Part shown: positions 43,057 through 53,601 of the stretch, piece after piece | How the letters are laid out: every line of letters begins with the position of its first letter | How positions within the stretch are numbered: the first letter of the stretch is position 1 | Assembly: GCF_019575955.1 (NCBI RefSeq) | Contig: NZ_CP080575.1 | Coordinates: 2,108,001 to 2,172,000 of the forward strand | DNA from: Nesterenkonia pannonica | GTDB lineage: Bacteria > Actinomycetota > Actinomycetes > Actinomycetales > Micrococcaceae | Reading direction: 5' to 3' | Length of the DNA stretch: 64,000 nucleotides | Notes under the pieces: generated by a model | What the model was told of the DNA's origin: nothing | The model's database searches: none | What the model saw: only the letters and a program-made list of their open reading frames with translations | Program-made: the position numbers and the translations under genes

Positions 43057-44367
43057 GGTCTTCCTTCACTGGTGCGATGCGAATGATGAATAGGGGTCGG
43101 TGTGCGGTCATCGGGCGCGGAAGGTGCGGTTCCTCTCCTTCCCTGGCTGTCCAGTCCTTCTCCGAGCGCATACGGGTGCACGAAGTTGGGCTCCGTGAGT
43201 CCCTGTCGGCGCATCGCGATGCCGGTCATCGCCTCACGGATGGCCCGGTTGGCCAGCAGCGCGGTGATCTCACCCTTGTCGTCATAGGGCGGGGAGACCT
43301 CCACCACGTCCACGCCGACCACGCCGACCTCCGCGCAGAGGCGCCGCACTGCGGTGAGCACATCGACGCTGGTCAGCCCCGGGCTCTGGGGTCCCGGTGC
43401 CCGGGGCGAAGGCCGGGTCAGCGACGTCGATGTCCAGGGACAGGTACAGGTAGTCCGCCTGGTCGAGAGCTTCGTCCACGGCCCGCTCGAGCACCTCGTA
43501 GAAGCCGCGATGGTTGATCTCCGCCATGAAGTGCGTCCGCATCTCCTGCTCGTCCATCCAGTCGAGCGTCTCCTGGTCCGGCCAGTAGCCGCGCAGCCCC
43601 ACCTGCACGAAGTTCTTGCCGGGGACCGCGCCCGACTCGATGAGCTTGCGCATCGGGGTGCCGTGGGAGGCCAGTGAGCCCGGCATGTCCGTGCCGGTGT
43701 CTGCATGGGCGTCGAAATGGACGATGCCGACCTTGCCGTACCCGTAGTGGTCCGCCACCGCTGTGGCGGCAGGCCAGGTGATGGCGTGGTCGCCGCCCAT
43801 GATGATGGGGATCGCACCGGAGTCGACGATGGTGCCGACGAACTTTCTGATCTCCTCGAACGTGCCCGGGGTGTTGCCCAGCATGATCGGCGAATCCCCG
43901 TAGTCGCACATGTTCAGCTCAGCGAAGGCATCCACATGGGTGTCCAGGGAGAAGTGCGGGCGCGGCCCGTAGCCGCCCTTGTAGTCGCAGGAGCGGATAA
44001 CCATCGGGCCGTGGTTCGTGCCGCTGCGACCGCCTGCAGTGGAGTCCCAGGGCACACCGCAGACCGCGACGTCGATCTCCGCGGCCTTCAGGTCCTCGGG
44101 GGTGAGTGCCACGGGCAGCTTGGCGAAGGTCTGGATGCCGGCGAAGCCTCCTCGCGCTGACGGTTGACGTGGAGAAGGCCGGGCTTGCGGTCCACGTTGT
44201 AGCTGTCCACCGCGCCATGTCCTTCGAGTCCCTCCCAGCCGACGGGGCTGCTCCCAGAACCCTTCAGGCCAAACATCATGGTTGTGGTCGTGGCTGTGAT
44301 CGTGTCCCACGGGCGGGGCCTCCATATCTGCGGTGCTCCGGACAGGCGCCGGAGTGCTGTTGGACAT
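43053..44367 (-). CDS. Ureohydrolase (agmatinase family) with His-rich N-terminus (frameshifted)
   Basis: Arginase-fold hydrolase of about 437 residues, longer than the usual 300-330. The N-terminus holds GHDHSHDHNHDVW, a likely metal-binding tract. Core motifs: MGGDHAITWP, HFDAHADTGT, LSLDIDVADPAFAPGTGTPEPG. Further family features are GGFAGIQTFAKLPVALTPEDL and VCGVPWDSTAGGRSGTNHGP. Frame changes are near 44255, 44150 and 43395. It opens the LacI-controlled operon, 14 bases downstream of a 16-bp operator. Substrate could be agmatine, guanidinobutyrate or guanidinopropionate. Confidence 0.87.
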
Positions 44368-44380
44368 TAAGACTGTGGTT

Positions 44381-44396
44381 GGCGAAACGTTTCGTC
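44381..44396. promoter_or_regulatory. LacI-type operator A, GGCGAAACGTTTCGTC
   Basis: Palindrome with the CpG centre typical of LacI-family sites, 14 bases upstream of the ureohydrolase ATG. One mismatch in 16 to operator C at 46902 in front of the lacI-type gene. It should control the seven-gene operon from the ureohydrolase to dppB. Confidence 0.75.
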
Positions 44397-44426
44397 AATG
44401 GCTTTCACAGGATGTTTACACGTCTT

Positions 44427-45762
44427 TTACAGGGCAGCTTCAGCGTCATATCTTCGTAACCTGTCCTCTTCATAGCGTTGGCCCAGACGGCGTCGTCTCG
44501 CCGGTCCTGTCACCGCCAGCAGGACCGCTGCAAGCACGCAGACCCGCTTGCTGCCGAGCCAGAGGGCCTCGTGCCCAAACCCATCCAGCACCGCCCTGCC
44601 GAGAATGGGGCCGACGACCATCGCTATCGAATGATTCAGCGAGTACACGCCCTGATACCTGCCGTGCTGCGTGTGGTCCGCGAGGTCGGCCGCAACCGAC
44701 TGGGCCTGGGGGTGGGATCCCATCTCTCCCAGGGTCCATACCGCCACCGCCGCACAGTAGTAGAGGAATGTGGCAGCCGCTGCCTGAGAGCCGACCCCAG
44801 ACCGGTGACAAGAATTGCCACCACAATGACGGCGTCACGGCTGAACCGGTTCAGCCACTTGGCCGTGGGGATCTGGAGGAGGCAGAGCAGGAGGCCGTTG
44901 AGCGTGAGCAGATACCCGTAGGACACCGGGGAAAAGCCTTGGTCGGCCATCACCAGCGGAAGAGTGGTCATCGACTGCACGTAGACGATGGAGTACAGCA
45001 GCATGACACAGGCGAACGTCATGAAGACCCCATCCGTGAGGACTCTGACGATGCTCCCCTGCCCGGCTGGGGAACGGGCGGGGAGGACTGAATCGATTCT
45101 GCAGTGTTGGACGCCGCATGGTCGCCGCTGGAGCATGCGGCGGCGGGGGCTCCGCCGCGCCCGTCCCGCGCTGTGCGACTCCGGCACCTTGGCCGCGACA
45201 ATGGCGGTGGCGGTCAGCAGCAGCGCCGCCTGGCCGAAGAAGACGAGCACGAAGGTGCGGTCGGCCATGAATCCTGCGATCAGCGGACCGATGGCGTACC
45301 CGAGGTTCACCGCCCAGAAGGTGTAGTTGTAGGCGGTGCGGCGGTGCCTGGGCTCCACCATGTCGCCCACCATCGTCACCATCACCGGCTGGGCCGCCCC
45401 GTTGAACAGCCCGTAGACGAACAGGAGGATGCAGATCAGAAGGGCTTCCTGCGCGAAGGGGATCAGCATCACGGTGGCCGCTGAGAGGACCAGGCTGCCG
45501 AGCAGGGTGCGTTTGCGGCCCAGCCGATCGGCGAGAATCCCGCCCACCATCGCAGAGACCACCACCCCAGCCCATAGCCGGACACCACCAGCCCGGCGGC
45601 AGAAGCGGACAGACCCACATCACGCGTCAGAAAGAGCGTCATGAACGGGACGACGAACCGTCCTATCCAAATGACGAGCTCGGCGAACCACAGCCACCAG
45701 TAGGCAGCGGACAGGTCTCTCAGCCGGGTGTGCTGGACCTCATGGGCAGGGACCTTTCCCAC
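44427..45762 (-). CDS. Major facilitator superfamily transporter B (frameshifted)
   Basis: Twelve-helix MFS protein of about 445 residues, paralogous along its length to transporter A at 40010 (shared LRDL-WWLW start, GGILADRLGRKRTLLGS, SIVYVQSMTTLPLVMADQGF, WTLGEMGSHPQAQS). Frame changes near 45565 and 44795. A LacI-type operator lies 50 bases upstream of ATG 45762, so it belongs to the same regulon but has its own promoter. The central cytoplasmic loop is Arg-rich. Substrate unknown. Confidence 0.84.
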
Positions 45763-45811
45763 AGCGCACCTCCTGGAGCGTGACGAATGATGATGGCTCC
45801 AGACTGCGCAT

Positions 45812-45827
45812 GCCGAAACGATTCGTC
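45812..45827. promoter_or_regulatory. LacI-type operator B, GCCGAAACGATTCGTC
   Basis: Second copy of the palindrome, 50 bases before the MFS transporter B start. It deviates from the perfect copy C at two positions (second base and the base after the central CG). It should make transporter B part of the LacI regulon. Confidence 0.7.
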
Positions 45828-45867
45828 AATGGGGTGGGCAACCCCTGGCCAGGATTTAACGCAGTGT

Positions 45868-46875
45868 TTACTGCGGGAGATGCACAGGCGCTTGGATGAG
45901 CGTGGTGCCGGAGACCCGGGCTGAGCCTACCAGCCTCCAAGAGTTCGATGAGCCGTTCGGCGCAGGCCGCTCCCAGAGCCCGGGCAGGAAGATCCACGAA
46001 CCCCACCTCGGGAACGTGGTCGAGCAGCCCGCCGACGTCGGGTCCCGCACTGGCGAAGCGGACGGCTCGCGTGGGCGAATGCTCCGCCAGGAACTCCAGG
46101 CCAGCCAACACCCCGTAGGGACTTGAGACCAGCACAAAGTCGGCCTCCTCATCAGCCTGCAGCATCGGCTGAAGCACCTCCCGGAACCCCTCTTTGTCGT
46201 CCCAGCCGCCGAACCGCACATACCCGTGAGCCGGTGCAGCGCCGAGGTCCGCAGCCCAGGCATCGAAGACATCGCGGAGCAGGTTGCCCCACCCGGAATG
46301 CTCGTCGGGCGCCACCAGCAGCGGCCGCGTGACGCCGCGCGCGGCCTCGGGGGCCAAGAGCTCACTCAGCGCCCTGCGATGGTCGACGGCGACGACTTCG
46401 CACTCGGGCAGGCCTGGAGGCAGATGCTCGCCTGCAACGACGGGCAGAGCAGAGAGCATCAGCTCACGGGCGCGCAGATCGTCGCTGAGGGGGTCCACCA
46501 CGATGACCCCGTCCACGCGCGCTGCAGTGCTGCGGGGCATGTCGGCGTTGGCGGACAGTATGGAGACATCATAGTCGTGACGCTGCCCCACTTCGAGCAC
46601 CCCGGCAAGAAACTGCCGAAAATATGGCTTGTCGAGCTGCTCCGTCGGGGATTGGCGGTGCAGCCCGATGGTGCGCGTGCGCCCCGTGCGCAGTCCGGAG
46701 GCGAGCGCATTGGCGACGTAGCCCAGCTCCGCTGCGACGTCGGCGACCTTCTGCCGCGTCTCCCCGTGATTCTCCCGCGGCCGGAGAGGGCATCCGAGGC
46801 GGTGCCCACCGAGACGCCCGCCTTCTCAGCTACGTCCTTCAGCCGGACGCGGCGAGGCTGACGGGAGGCGGACAT
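45868..46875 (-). CDS. LacI-family transcriptional regulator (frameshifted)
   Basis: About 335-residue repressor. N-terminal LacI HTH VRLKDVAEKAGVSVGTASDALSGRG with hinge region ALASGLRTGRTRTIGL, then a periplasmic-binding-protein-like effector domain (VDGVIVVDPLSDD, RPLLVAPDEHSGWGN). Frame changes are near 46765, 46600 and 45915; the true end reads TTLIQAPVHLPQ-stop. It starts 27 bases from operator C, so it is probably autoregulated. Effector likely a guanidino compound or its importer ligand. Confidence 0.88.
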
Positions 46876-46901
46876 AGGCCAACTATAAGCTGAAACGGAG
46901 T

Positions 46902-46917
46902 GACGAAACGTTTCGTC
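46902..46917. promoter_or_regulatory. LacI-type operator C, GACGAAACGTTTCGTC
   Basis: Perfect 16-bp palindrome 27 bases upstream of the lacI-type start codon, in the divergent gap with the methyltransferase gene. The flanks extend the symmetry (GTGACG...CGTCAC), giving 20 symmetrical bases. Best copy of the three sites. Confidence 0.78.
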
Positions 46918-46955
46918 ACTGAAACAGCGGCGTAACCCAGGATCTCTAGTCTTCT

Positions 46956-46970
46956 TGCAACAATGTTGCA
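46956..46970. promoter_or_regulatory. Palindrome TGCAACAATGTTGCA, copy 1
   Basis: Perfect 7-1-7 palindrome 57 bases upstream of the methyltransferase start. A nearly identical copy lies at 47848-47862 before the FecCD permease gene. A dimeric repressor for the methyltransferase/importer genes is expected; I cannot match it to a known regulator consensus. Confidence 0.65.
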
Positions 46971-47026
46971 GAACCTTGAGTGACGGTCCCAAGCGCCTCA
47001 CCCGTGCGGACCAGGAGGGCACCCCG

Positions 47027-47841
47027 ATGAAGAACGCATCCGAGCTCGCCCACGACGTGAGACTCACAGCCGCGGAGAAGGGACACCAGATGGCGTCGCA
47101 CACGGCGGAGCAGCGTCGCATCAACGACTACTGGTCGCGGTGGGCGAGGGACTACGAAGCCCACCAGGCCGCCCGCCGTGAGACGGACGGAGGCACCTCT
47201 GTCTGGGAGGACGTATGGAACGCCGCTCTGCCCCAGCCGCCTGCGCAGGTCCTCGATCTCGGAACCGGCTCGGGAGCGGTCGCATTTCTTCTGGCGGGCA
47301 TGGGGCATCAGGTCACGGGCATCGACCTTGCGGAGGGCATGCTGGCTGAGGCCCGGCGACGCTCCGGCTACTCCTCCAACCCGATGTTCGGACGGGGCGA
47401 TGCCTCCACGCCGGAGTTCGACGACGAGACCTTCGACGCACTCACCGCCCGGTACGTGCTCTGGACCCTGCGCGGGCCGGAGCAGGCCCTCGCCGAATGG
47501 CTGCGCATCCTCAGGCCCGGGGCGTCCTCGTCGCTGTGGACTCGCTCTGGTTCCCGCAAGGATTGGCCTGCCAGGGAGAAGCCAGCAGCGAACGTGCACG
47601 CGACTTTCGGGAGACCTACCGGGGCCAGGAGCAAGACCTGCCGCTGGCTGAGGCGGATTCCATCGACGCGTTCGCCAGCCGCATCCGGGCGGCCGGGTTC
47701 GTCGATGTCACTGTCGATGAGCTGCCCGCCGTCATGGAGGCCGACAGAGCGCACGGCGTCGCTCCCGGTCACGACGTCCAGATGCAGTACCGCATCCGCG
47801 CCAAGAAGCCCGAGGCCGCGTCGTCATCTCTCACCCTCTAG
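47027..47841 (+). CDS. Class I SAM-dependent methyltransferase (one frameshift)
   Basis: About 271-residue methyltransferase. Motif I VLDLGTGSGAVAFLLAGMGHQV, motif II region GIDLAEGMLAEARRRS, then FDALTARYVLWTLRGPEQALAEWLRILRPGG. It resembles small-molecule methyltransferases of the UbiE/Methyltransf_11 type. The frame change near 47520 follows RPGG. ATG 47027 has GGAGGG upstream. Both its promoter and the following importer operon carry the same palindrome, so the methylated product and the imported ligand may be connected. Confidence 0.82.
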
Positions 47842-47847
47842 GCTAGC

Positions 47848-47862
47848 TGCAACGATGTTGCA
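47848..47862. promoter_or_regulatory. Palindrome TGCAACGATGTTGCA, copy 2
   Basis: Same operator-like sequence as at 46956, differing only at one central base. It begins 6 bases after the methyltransferase stop and actually covers the probable ATG (47855) of the FecCD permease gene. A bound repressor would block both transcription start and, if leaderless, the start codon region. Confidence 0.65.
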
Positions 47863-48943
47863 GAAGGCGAACACCTCAGGCCCGGAGGCCTCCACAGCTG
47901 GCGGCCTCGGACGGGGCACGCGCCGACGGGCCGCCCTGTGGACCGGCGGACTGATGCTCCTGCTCCTGGTGACCATTGCTCTCTGCGTCGGCATTGGGCC
48001 CGTTCCCGTCGCCCCCACCACCGTGCTGGCCATCATCGGGCACGGCATCGGCCTGCCCATCGAGCAGACATGGACCGATGCCGAGCAGTCCATCGTCTGG
48101 GAGATGCGCACCCCGGGTCCTGATGGGCCTAGCAGTCGGCGCGGGCCTGGCCGTATGCGGTGCCGCCCTGCAGGGCATGGTCCGCAACATCCTCGCGGAC
48201 CCCTACATTCTCGGAATCTCGGGGCGCCTCCACCGGAGCGGCGGCATCGATCCTCTTCGGCTTCGCCGCCGGAGCGGGGCAGTACGCCCTGCCGGTCAGC
48301 GCCTTCCTCGGCGCACTGGGAGCCTCCCTGCTGGTGTTCTTCCTCGCCCGCGCCAACGGGCACGTCACCTCCATCCGGCTGCTGCTGGCAGGCATTGCTG
48401 TGGGCTACGCGCTCTCAGCGACCACCAGCTTCCTCATCTTCGCCTCAGACAACGCCGAAGGATCCCGGTCGGTGATGTTCTGGCTGCTGGGATCACTTGC
48501 CCTGGCACGCTGGGATGCTTTCCTCATGCTGGTGCTGGCCATCGCTCTGGCCAGCACCGCATTCCTGGTTCTCTGGGCCCGCCGCCTCGACGCCCTCTCC
48601 ATCGGCGACGACACCGCACGTGCCCTCGGTGTGCCGCCGATGGCCACCCGCATCCAGCTGCTGACCGTGGTCTCGCTCTGCACCGGGGCGGTGGTCGCCG
48701 CCGCTTACGCCATCGGCTTCGTCGGCCTGGTGGTCCCCATCTCGGCCGCCGCCTCGTGGGAGCCGCACACGGTCGGCTGATCCCTGTCGTCGCCCTGATC
48801 GGGGCCATCCTGCTGATCTGGGCCGACGCAGGCGCCCGAGTCCTCATGCAGCCGCGCGAACTGCCCATCGGCATCATCACCGCCCTGGTGGGCGCCCCTT
48901 CCTTCTGATTCTGATCCGCCGCATGAATGCGCGCATGCCATGA
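47855..48943 (+). CDS. FecCD-type ABC importer permease (frameshifted)
   Basis: Permease of an iron-siderophore/cobalamin-type importer, about 360 residues with nine to ten helices. Family segments: [40 protein letters not shown], split here as [20 protein letters not shown] and [33 protein letters not shown]; and C-terminal PRELPIGIITALVGAPSFLLL. Frame changes near 48115, 48222 and 48745. The ATG at 47855 lies in the palindrome and has no ribosome site, suggesting a leaderless transcript or a different start. Confidence 0.85.
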
Positions 48944-48972
48944 CCTCCCACCCCTTTGCCTGAGAGCCCACC

Positions 48973-49991
48973 ATGACCCAATCCCGCACGCGCCGCACCA
49001 GCACAGCACTCGCCGTCGCAGGGATCGCGGTGCTCACCATGACGTCCTGCGGCGGCGCGGACGACGCAGCCGCGGACGACGCAGCCGGAGCGCACGAGGA
49101 CACCGGCCAGGACTACCCGCGCACCATCGAGAACTGCGGCCAATCGGTGACCTTCGACGCCGAGCCTGAACGGATCATTCTCCTGGAGACCGCACCGGTC
49201 ACCATCCTCGACGGGCTCGGCCTCATGGACCGTGCGGTGGCCCGCGCCGGCGCGTTCCCTGAGGAGTACTACGACGAGGAGCTCTACAGCCGGATCCAGA
49301 GCATCGAGTCCCTTTCGGAGGAACTGGATGCCTCCGGCCACCTGATGATCTCCCAGGAGGAGGTCGTCGCACACGACCCGGACCTCGCCCTGGGCCAGCC
49401 CGACGGCGTGAGCCGTGAGGGCCTCGCGCCCGCGGGGATCAGCATGCTCATCCAGGAGCTCTACTGCCCCGAGCCGACCGTGGACGCCTCCTACGAGACG
49501 CTCTATGCCGAGATCGAGACCTACGGGAGATCTTCGGCGCAGAGCAGGAGGCCGCATGAGCTCATCGCCGAGCTGGACGCCCGTGTGGAGGACGTCGCCG
49601 AGCGCGCCGAATATGAGGACCGGACCGCCGCCGTGCTGTACCCCACAGTGGGCGGCGGCAGCTCCTACGCCTACGGCAGCCGGTCGATGGCCCAGCCGCA
49701 GCTGGAGGCCGCCGGGTTCGAGAACGTCTTCAGCGACACGGACGAACGCGTCTTCGAAGTCCAGATCGAGGAGCTCGTCGACCGGGATCCTGACGTGCTC
49801 ATCCTCCTCTACCAGGGTGATGTCGACGGGGTCGAGGAGACCATCGTGGAGCTGCCCGGCGCGGAGACGATGACAGCCGTGCAGGAGGAGCAGATCCACA
49901 CCCAGCTGTTCAACTTCACCGAACCCGCCACTCCCCTCTCCGTCGACGGGCTGGAGATCATCTCCGAACGCTTCCAGGGAAGCGGGACGGA

Positions 49992-49995
<4 letters not shown>
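48973..49995 (+). CDS. FecB-type ABC substrate-binding lipoprotein
   Basis: Binding protein of 340 residues with signal peptide and lipobox MTSCGG, an acidic linker and the class III (helical-backbone) fold: RTIENCGQSVTFDAEPERIILLETAPVTILDGLGLMD marks the first lobe (ENCGQSVTFDAEPERIILLE). Ligand could be a siderophore, cobalamin, haem or F420-0, as actinobacterial relatives of this organisation are varied. Around 49528-49555 two compensating indels shift a dozen residues out of frame; the corrected reading is EIFGAEQEAAE. The ATPase ATG overlaps its stop. Confidence 0.85.
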
Positions 49996-50753
<758 letters not shown>

Positions 50754-50888
50754 AGCAGCACCACAGTGAAAATCCCATCCCCTGCCCGGAATGCCATGTG
50801 CCCGAGTGTATTAGCCATAGGCTAGTGCCGTTCGGAGCATCCACCATGAGGGATGCGATGCTCACATCACTCACAGTTTGAAAGACGC
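50754..50888. promoter_or_regulatory. Intergenic region upstream of lipoprotein gene
   Basis: 135 bases. Contains a short inverted repeat TAGCC-ATA-GGCTA at 50812-50824. This loosely recalls the core of DtxR/IdeR iron boxes but lacks their outer arms. Possible promoter of the next gene; no coding sequence seen. Confidence 0.35.
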
Positions 50889-51757
50889 ATGCAAAGACAT
50901 TTCCGACCCCTTATTCCTGTGACGCTGATTGGAACGCTCGGGTTCGTTGCCTGTGCTTCCGACCCGGAGACCGCCATATCTGACCAGGAGACTCGCGAAC
51001 CTCAGGGCCAGGCCAGCAGTGAAGATGAGATGAGTGGGGCCTCCACTGCGGCACGGACCCCGGAAGCGACCCATGAACAGGGTCTCCCTCGGACGAGGAC
51101 GTCGAAGCGTATATGGAAGCAGTGGTAAGCAACTCACCCTCCGAACTTGAGGACGCTGAGAGCCTCACAGCACTTGGCAGCCCCGCGGAGGGTTATCTGA
51201 TCTATCTGCGCCACTTAGGCGAGTCCTCGCGCGACGCCGGACTCGGCCCAGAACCGCAGTCCCAGCTGGACCACGACGACGAGAGCTTCGAACTGTGTGA
51301 GTCCTACTCCACTTCGGAGGAGTGTCTGACGTTCACCGACTTCAGCGGTGACGAGGGGCTGATCGAGAGTCTTTACATCGAAGACCGCCCACTGGAGGAG
51401 CGCCTGGTGGCCGATGGTGAAAGCACCTTTGACGGGCCCGCAGGGAGCGAAGTGACGTTCATATCTGCGTACGAAAATGGTGCTGGTACGCATCTCCTGA
51501 TCGGCTACGAGCTGCGCAGCGGCAGTTCCGGAATGATGATGCCCTGGGGCAGTTACAGGAATCCCTCGGGACGGCAGAGCCAATCAGAAATGACCCAGGG
51601 CACTCCCACCCTGGCCCCCGACTCCATGAGCTACTACGTCGAGTCGATCCCAGGCGGCGAACTCGGGGGCGAGCATTACCTGGAGCTCATCGATGACGAG
51701 GGCTTCTCCATGGAGACCATCGTGATCCCTGTTGGTGCAGAGGACCCCGAAGACTGA
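50889..51757 (+). CDS. Uncharacterised acidic lipoprotein (one frameshift)
   Basis: About 289 residues. Signal peptide MQRHFRPLIPVTLIGTLGFVAC suggests lipidation at Cys 22, although the residue at -3 is Phe rather than Leu. An acidic Ser/Thr-rich linker follows, then a conserved-looking domain from DEDVEAYMEAVVSNSPSELE to the end (ELIDDEGFSMETIVIPVG). One base is missing near 51093. No family recognised. It has its own upstream gap and is followed after 6 bases by a hairpin repeat. Confidence 0.68.
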
Positions 51758-51763
51758 CCGCCG

Positions 51764-51836
51764 CCGTTCGGTGCTGGAAAGCTGCAGCGATTGAGCCTCT
51801 CAGCCGGTCAACCGCTGCGAAAGTCCAGCACCTAAC
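51764..51836. repeat. Structured intergenic repeat, copy 1
   Basis: Long imperfect inverted repeat: CCGTTCG-GTGCTGGA-AAGCT-GCAGCG ... CGCTGC-GAAAG-TCCAGCAC. The 8-bp and 6-bp helices are interrupted by a 5x5 internal loop and capped by 23 nt. A second copy at 53602-53676 keeps the same helices and internal loop with different apical sequence. It begins 6 bases after the lipoprotein stop, between convergent genes. No U-tract, so not a classical terminator. Confidence 0.7.
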
Positions 51837-51919
51837 GACGTGGGCGGCCGAAGGGGCGCACGCGTGGGGCCGAAGCAGTGTACGGCGCTCAGCGCGGGGC
51901 TTACCGACGGAGGGCGGTG

Positions 51920-53176
51920 TCAGAGCGAGGGATTGGCCGCCCTCGGCACCGGCACGCCCTGCGTGACTTGGGCTTACCCGTCCGCGGAGGGCCGCAGGTC
52001 CAGATCGAAGATCTCGGTGGGGATGTACACGGTCGCGCAGGAGTTCGGGATGTCGACCACTCCGGAGAACCGCCCCTCGATGGGCGCCGCTCCGAGAAGC
52101 AGGTACGCCTGCTCGCGCGTGTAGCCGAAGGTGGTCAGGTAGTCGATGGCGTGGAGGATCGCGCGCTGGTAGGCGAGCTGCGAATCCAAGTACTTCTGCT
52201 CCCCTCAAGCGTCACGGAGGTGCCTGAGAAGGCGAGCCACTCTGAGTACTGCGGGTCGGTGCGCCCCGGCATGAAGATCGCGTTCTCCGAGACCCCGTAG
52301 GTCTCCATGCCGCCCTTGATGATGTCGACGTGCAGATCGATGAAGCCGCCCATCTCGATGGCACCGCAGAACGTGATCTCCCTGTCGCCCTGGGAGAAGT
52401 GCAGATCGCCCACTGAGAGGTGACCGCCCTCCACAAATACCGGGTAGAACACCCGCGAGCCTTTGGTCAGATTCTTGATGTCCTGGTTTCCGCCGTTCTC
52501 ACGCGGTGGCGCGGTGCGCGCGGCCTCCCCCTGCGACGCGGCCGAACTCCTCCGCGGGCACGCCGCCGAGGATCGCCTGGTCCGGCTCCGGCGGCAGGGC
52601 CAGCGGAGGGACGCGCTGGGGGTCGGTGGCGATGAGGTCGCCCTCACGCTTGTTCCACTTGGCCAGCAGCTGCGCTGAGGGCGCCGTGCCCATCAGTCCG
52701 GGGTGGGTCATGCCGGTGTAGCTGACGCCGGGGATGTGGCGGGAGGTCGCGGTCTGCCCGGAGAAGTCCCACACGGCTTTGTACGCGTCGGGGAAGTGCT
52801 CGGTCAGGAAGCCGCCGCCGTTGTTCTGGGGGAACACGCCGGTGTACCCCACCCCTGACCGGCCAACGGGCCCTCCTCCTGGGGAATCGGACCGATGTCG
52901 AGGATGTCCACCACTAGAAGGTCCCCGGGCTGCGCACCCTCCACGGCGAAGGGGCCGGACAAGCAGTGGACGCTGTTCAGCGGAGCGTCCCGAATGTCCT
53001 CCGCGGAGTCATCATTCTTAATGGCCCCGTCGAACCATTCGCGCACTTCGGCGCGGAAGCTGTCGCCTGGCTTCACGGTGGCCACCGGAGGCACCTCGGG
53101 GTGCCACCTGTTGTGGCCGAGCTTCTCCTGCTCGGTGAACGGCTTGGATGAGTCCAGCGGAAAGAGCACTTCAGGC
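51920..53176 (-). CDS. fmdA: Acetamidase/formamidase (frameshifted; probable false stop near the end)
   Basis: Amidase of the FmdA/AmdA family releasing ammonia from formamide or acetamide, about 418 residues. Motifs: KPGDSFRAEVREWFDG, VHCLSGPFAVEGAQPGDLL, GYTGVFPQNNGGGFL, and GGNQDIKNLTKGSRVFYPVFV with SVGDLHFSQGDREITFCGAIEM. Frame changes near 52855, 52545 and 52205. TAA at 51974-51976 sits in GTAAGC; reading it as GCCGGC continues as PAQVTQGVPVPRAANPSL to 51920, a plausible C-terminus. If the stop is real the protein ends at 51974. Followed in the operon sense by nothing; preceded by fmdB. Confidence 0.87.
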
Positions 53177-53224
53177 ATGACATTCCTCTCGTTTCTGCAG
53201 TTCTGCGCGGACGGCGGACGGGAA

Positions 53225-53504
53225 CTAGGGGCGAGGCAGCTTGAGGTGCCTCGGATCAGAGGTGACGGGCGAGGCACGACGCCGACCAGCGGGTCCTTGC
53301 ACGACCTCCGGCTCAGAGGCGGATCTGCGGGCGTGGTCGATGGCCTTGGCCCGGGGTCGCTCAGGCGGGTGAGACCGGCGGCGGAGAAGATGCGACGCGC
53401 CGGTTCGGCGCACTGGGGGCAGGCTCGTTCCTTGGGCACCTCGGCCATGGGGTGCTGCGCGTCGAAGACCCGCAGTAAGCGCACTGGAATTCGTAGAGCG
53501 GCAT
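53225..53504 (-). CDS. fmdB: FmdB-family zinc-ribbon protein (frameshifted)
   Basis: Small regulatory-type protein commonly paired with formamidase. It opens MPLYEFQCAYCG, then VFDAQHPMAEVPKERACPQCAEPARRIFSAAGLTRL: two CxxC knuckles of a zinc ribbon. The C-terminal part reads AKAIDHARRSASEPEVVQGP in another frame, ending KLPRP at 53225. Frame changes near 53478 and 53355. AGGAGG precedes ATG 53504. It lies 48 bases upstream of fmdA on the same strand. Confidence 0.82.
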
Positions 53505-53601
53505 GTGAACCTCCTGCTCCTCAGGCTAGCGGCGACCTATTACGCCCAGGTCACATGCTGGTTCAAGCGGCGGGGATTCGAGTCTCAGCGGCTTAATGGC
53601 C

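Noticed and set aside
50812-50824. TAGCC-ATA-GGCTA as an IdeR/DtxR iron box
   Set aside because: Only the inner arms recall the consensus; the outer conserved bases are missing and the downstream gene is an unknown lipoprotein.
53560-53600. tRNA-like T-arm GGATTCGAGTCTC upstream of the second hairpin repeat
   Set aside because: No acceptor, anticodon or D-arm can be folded around it.
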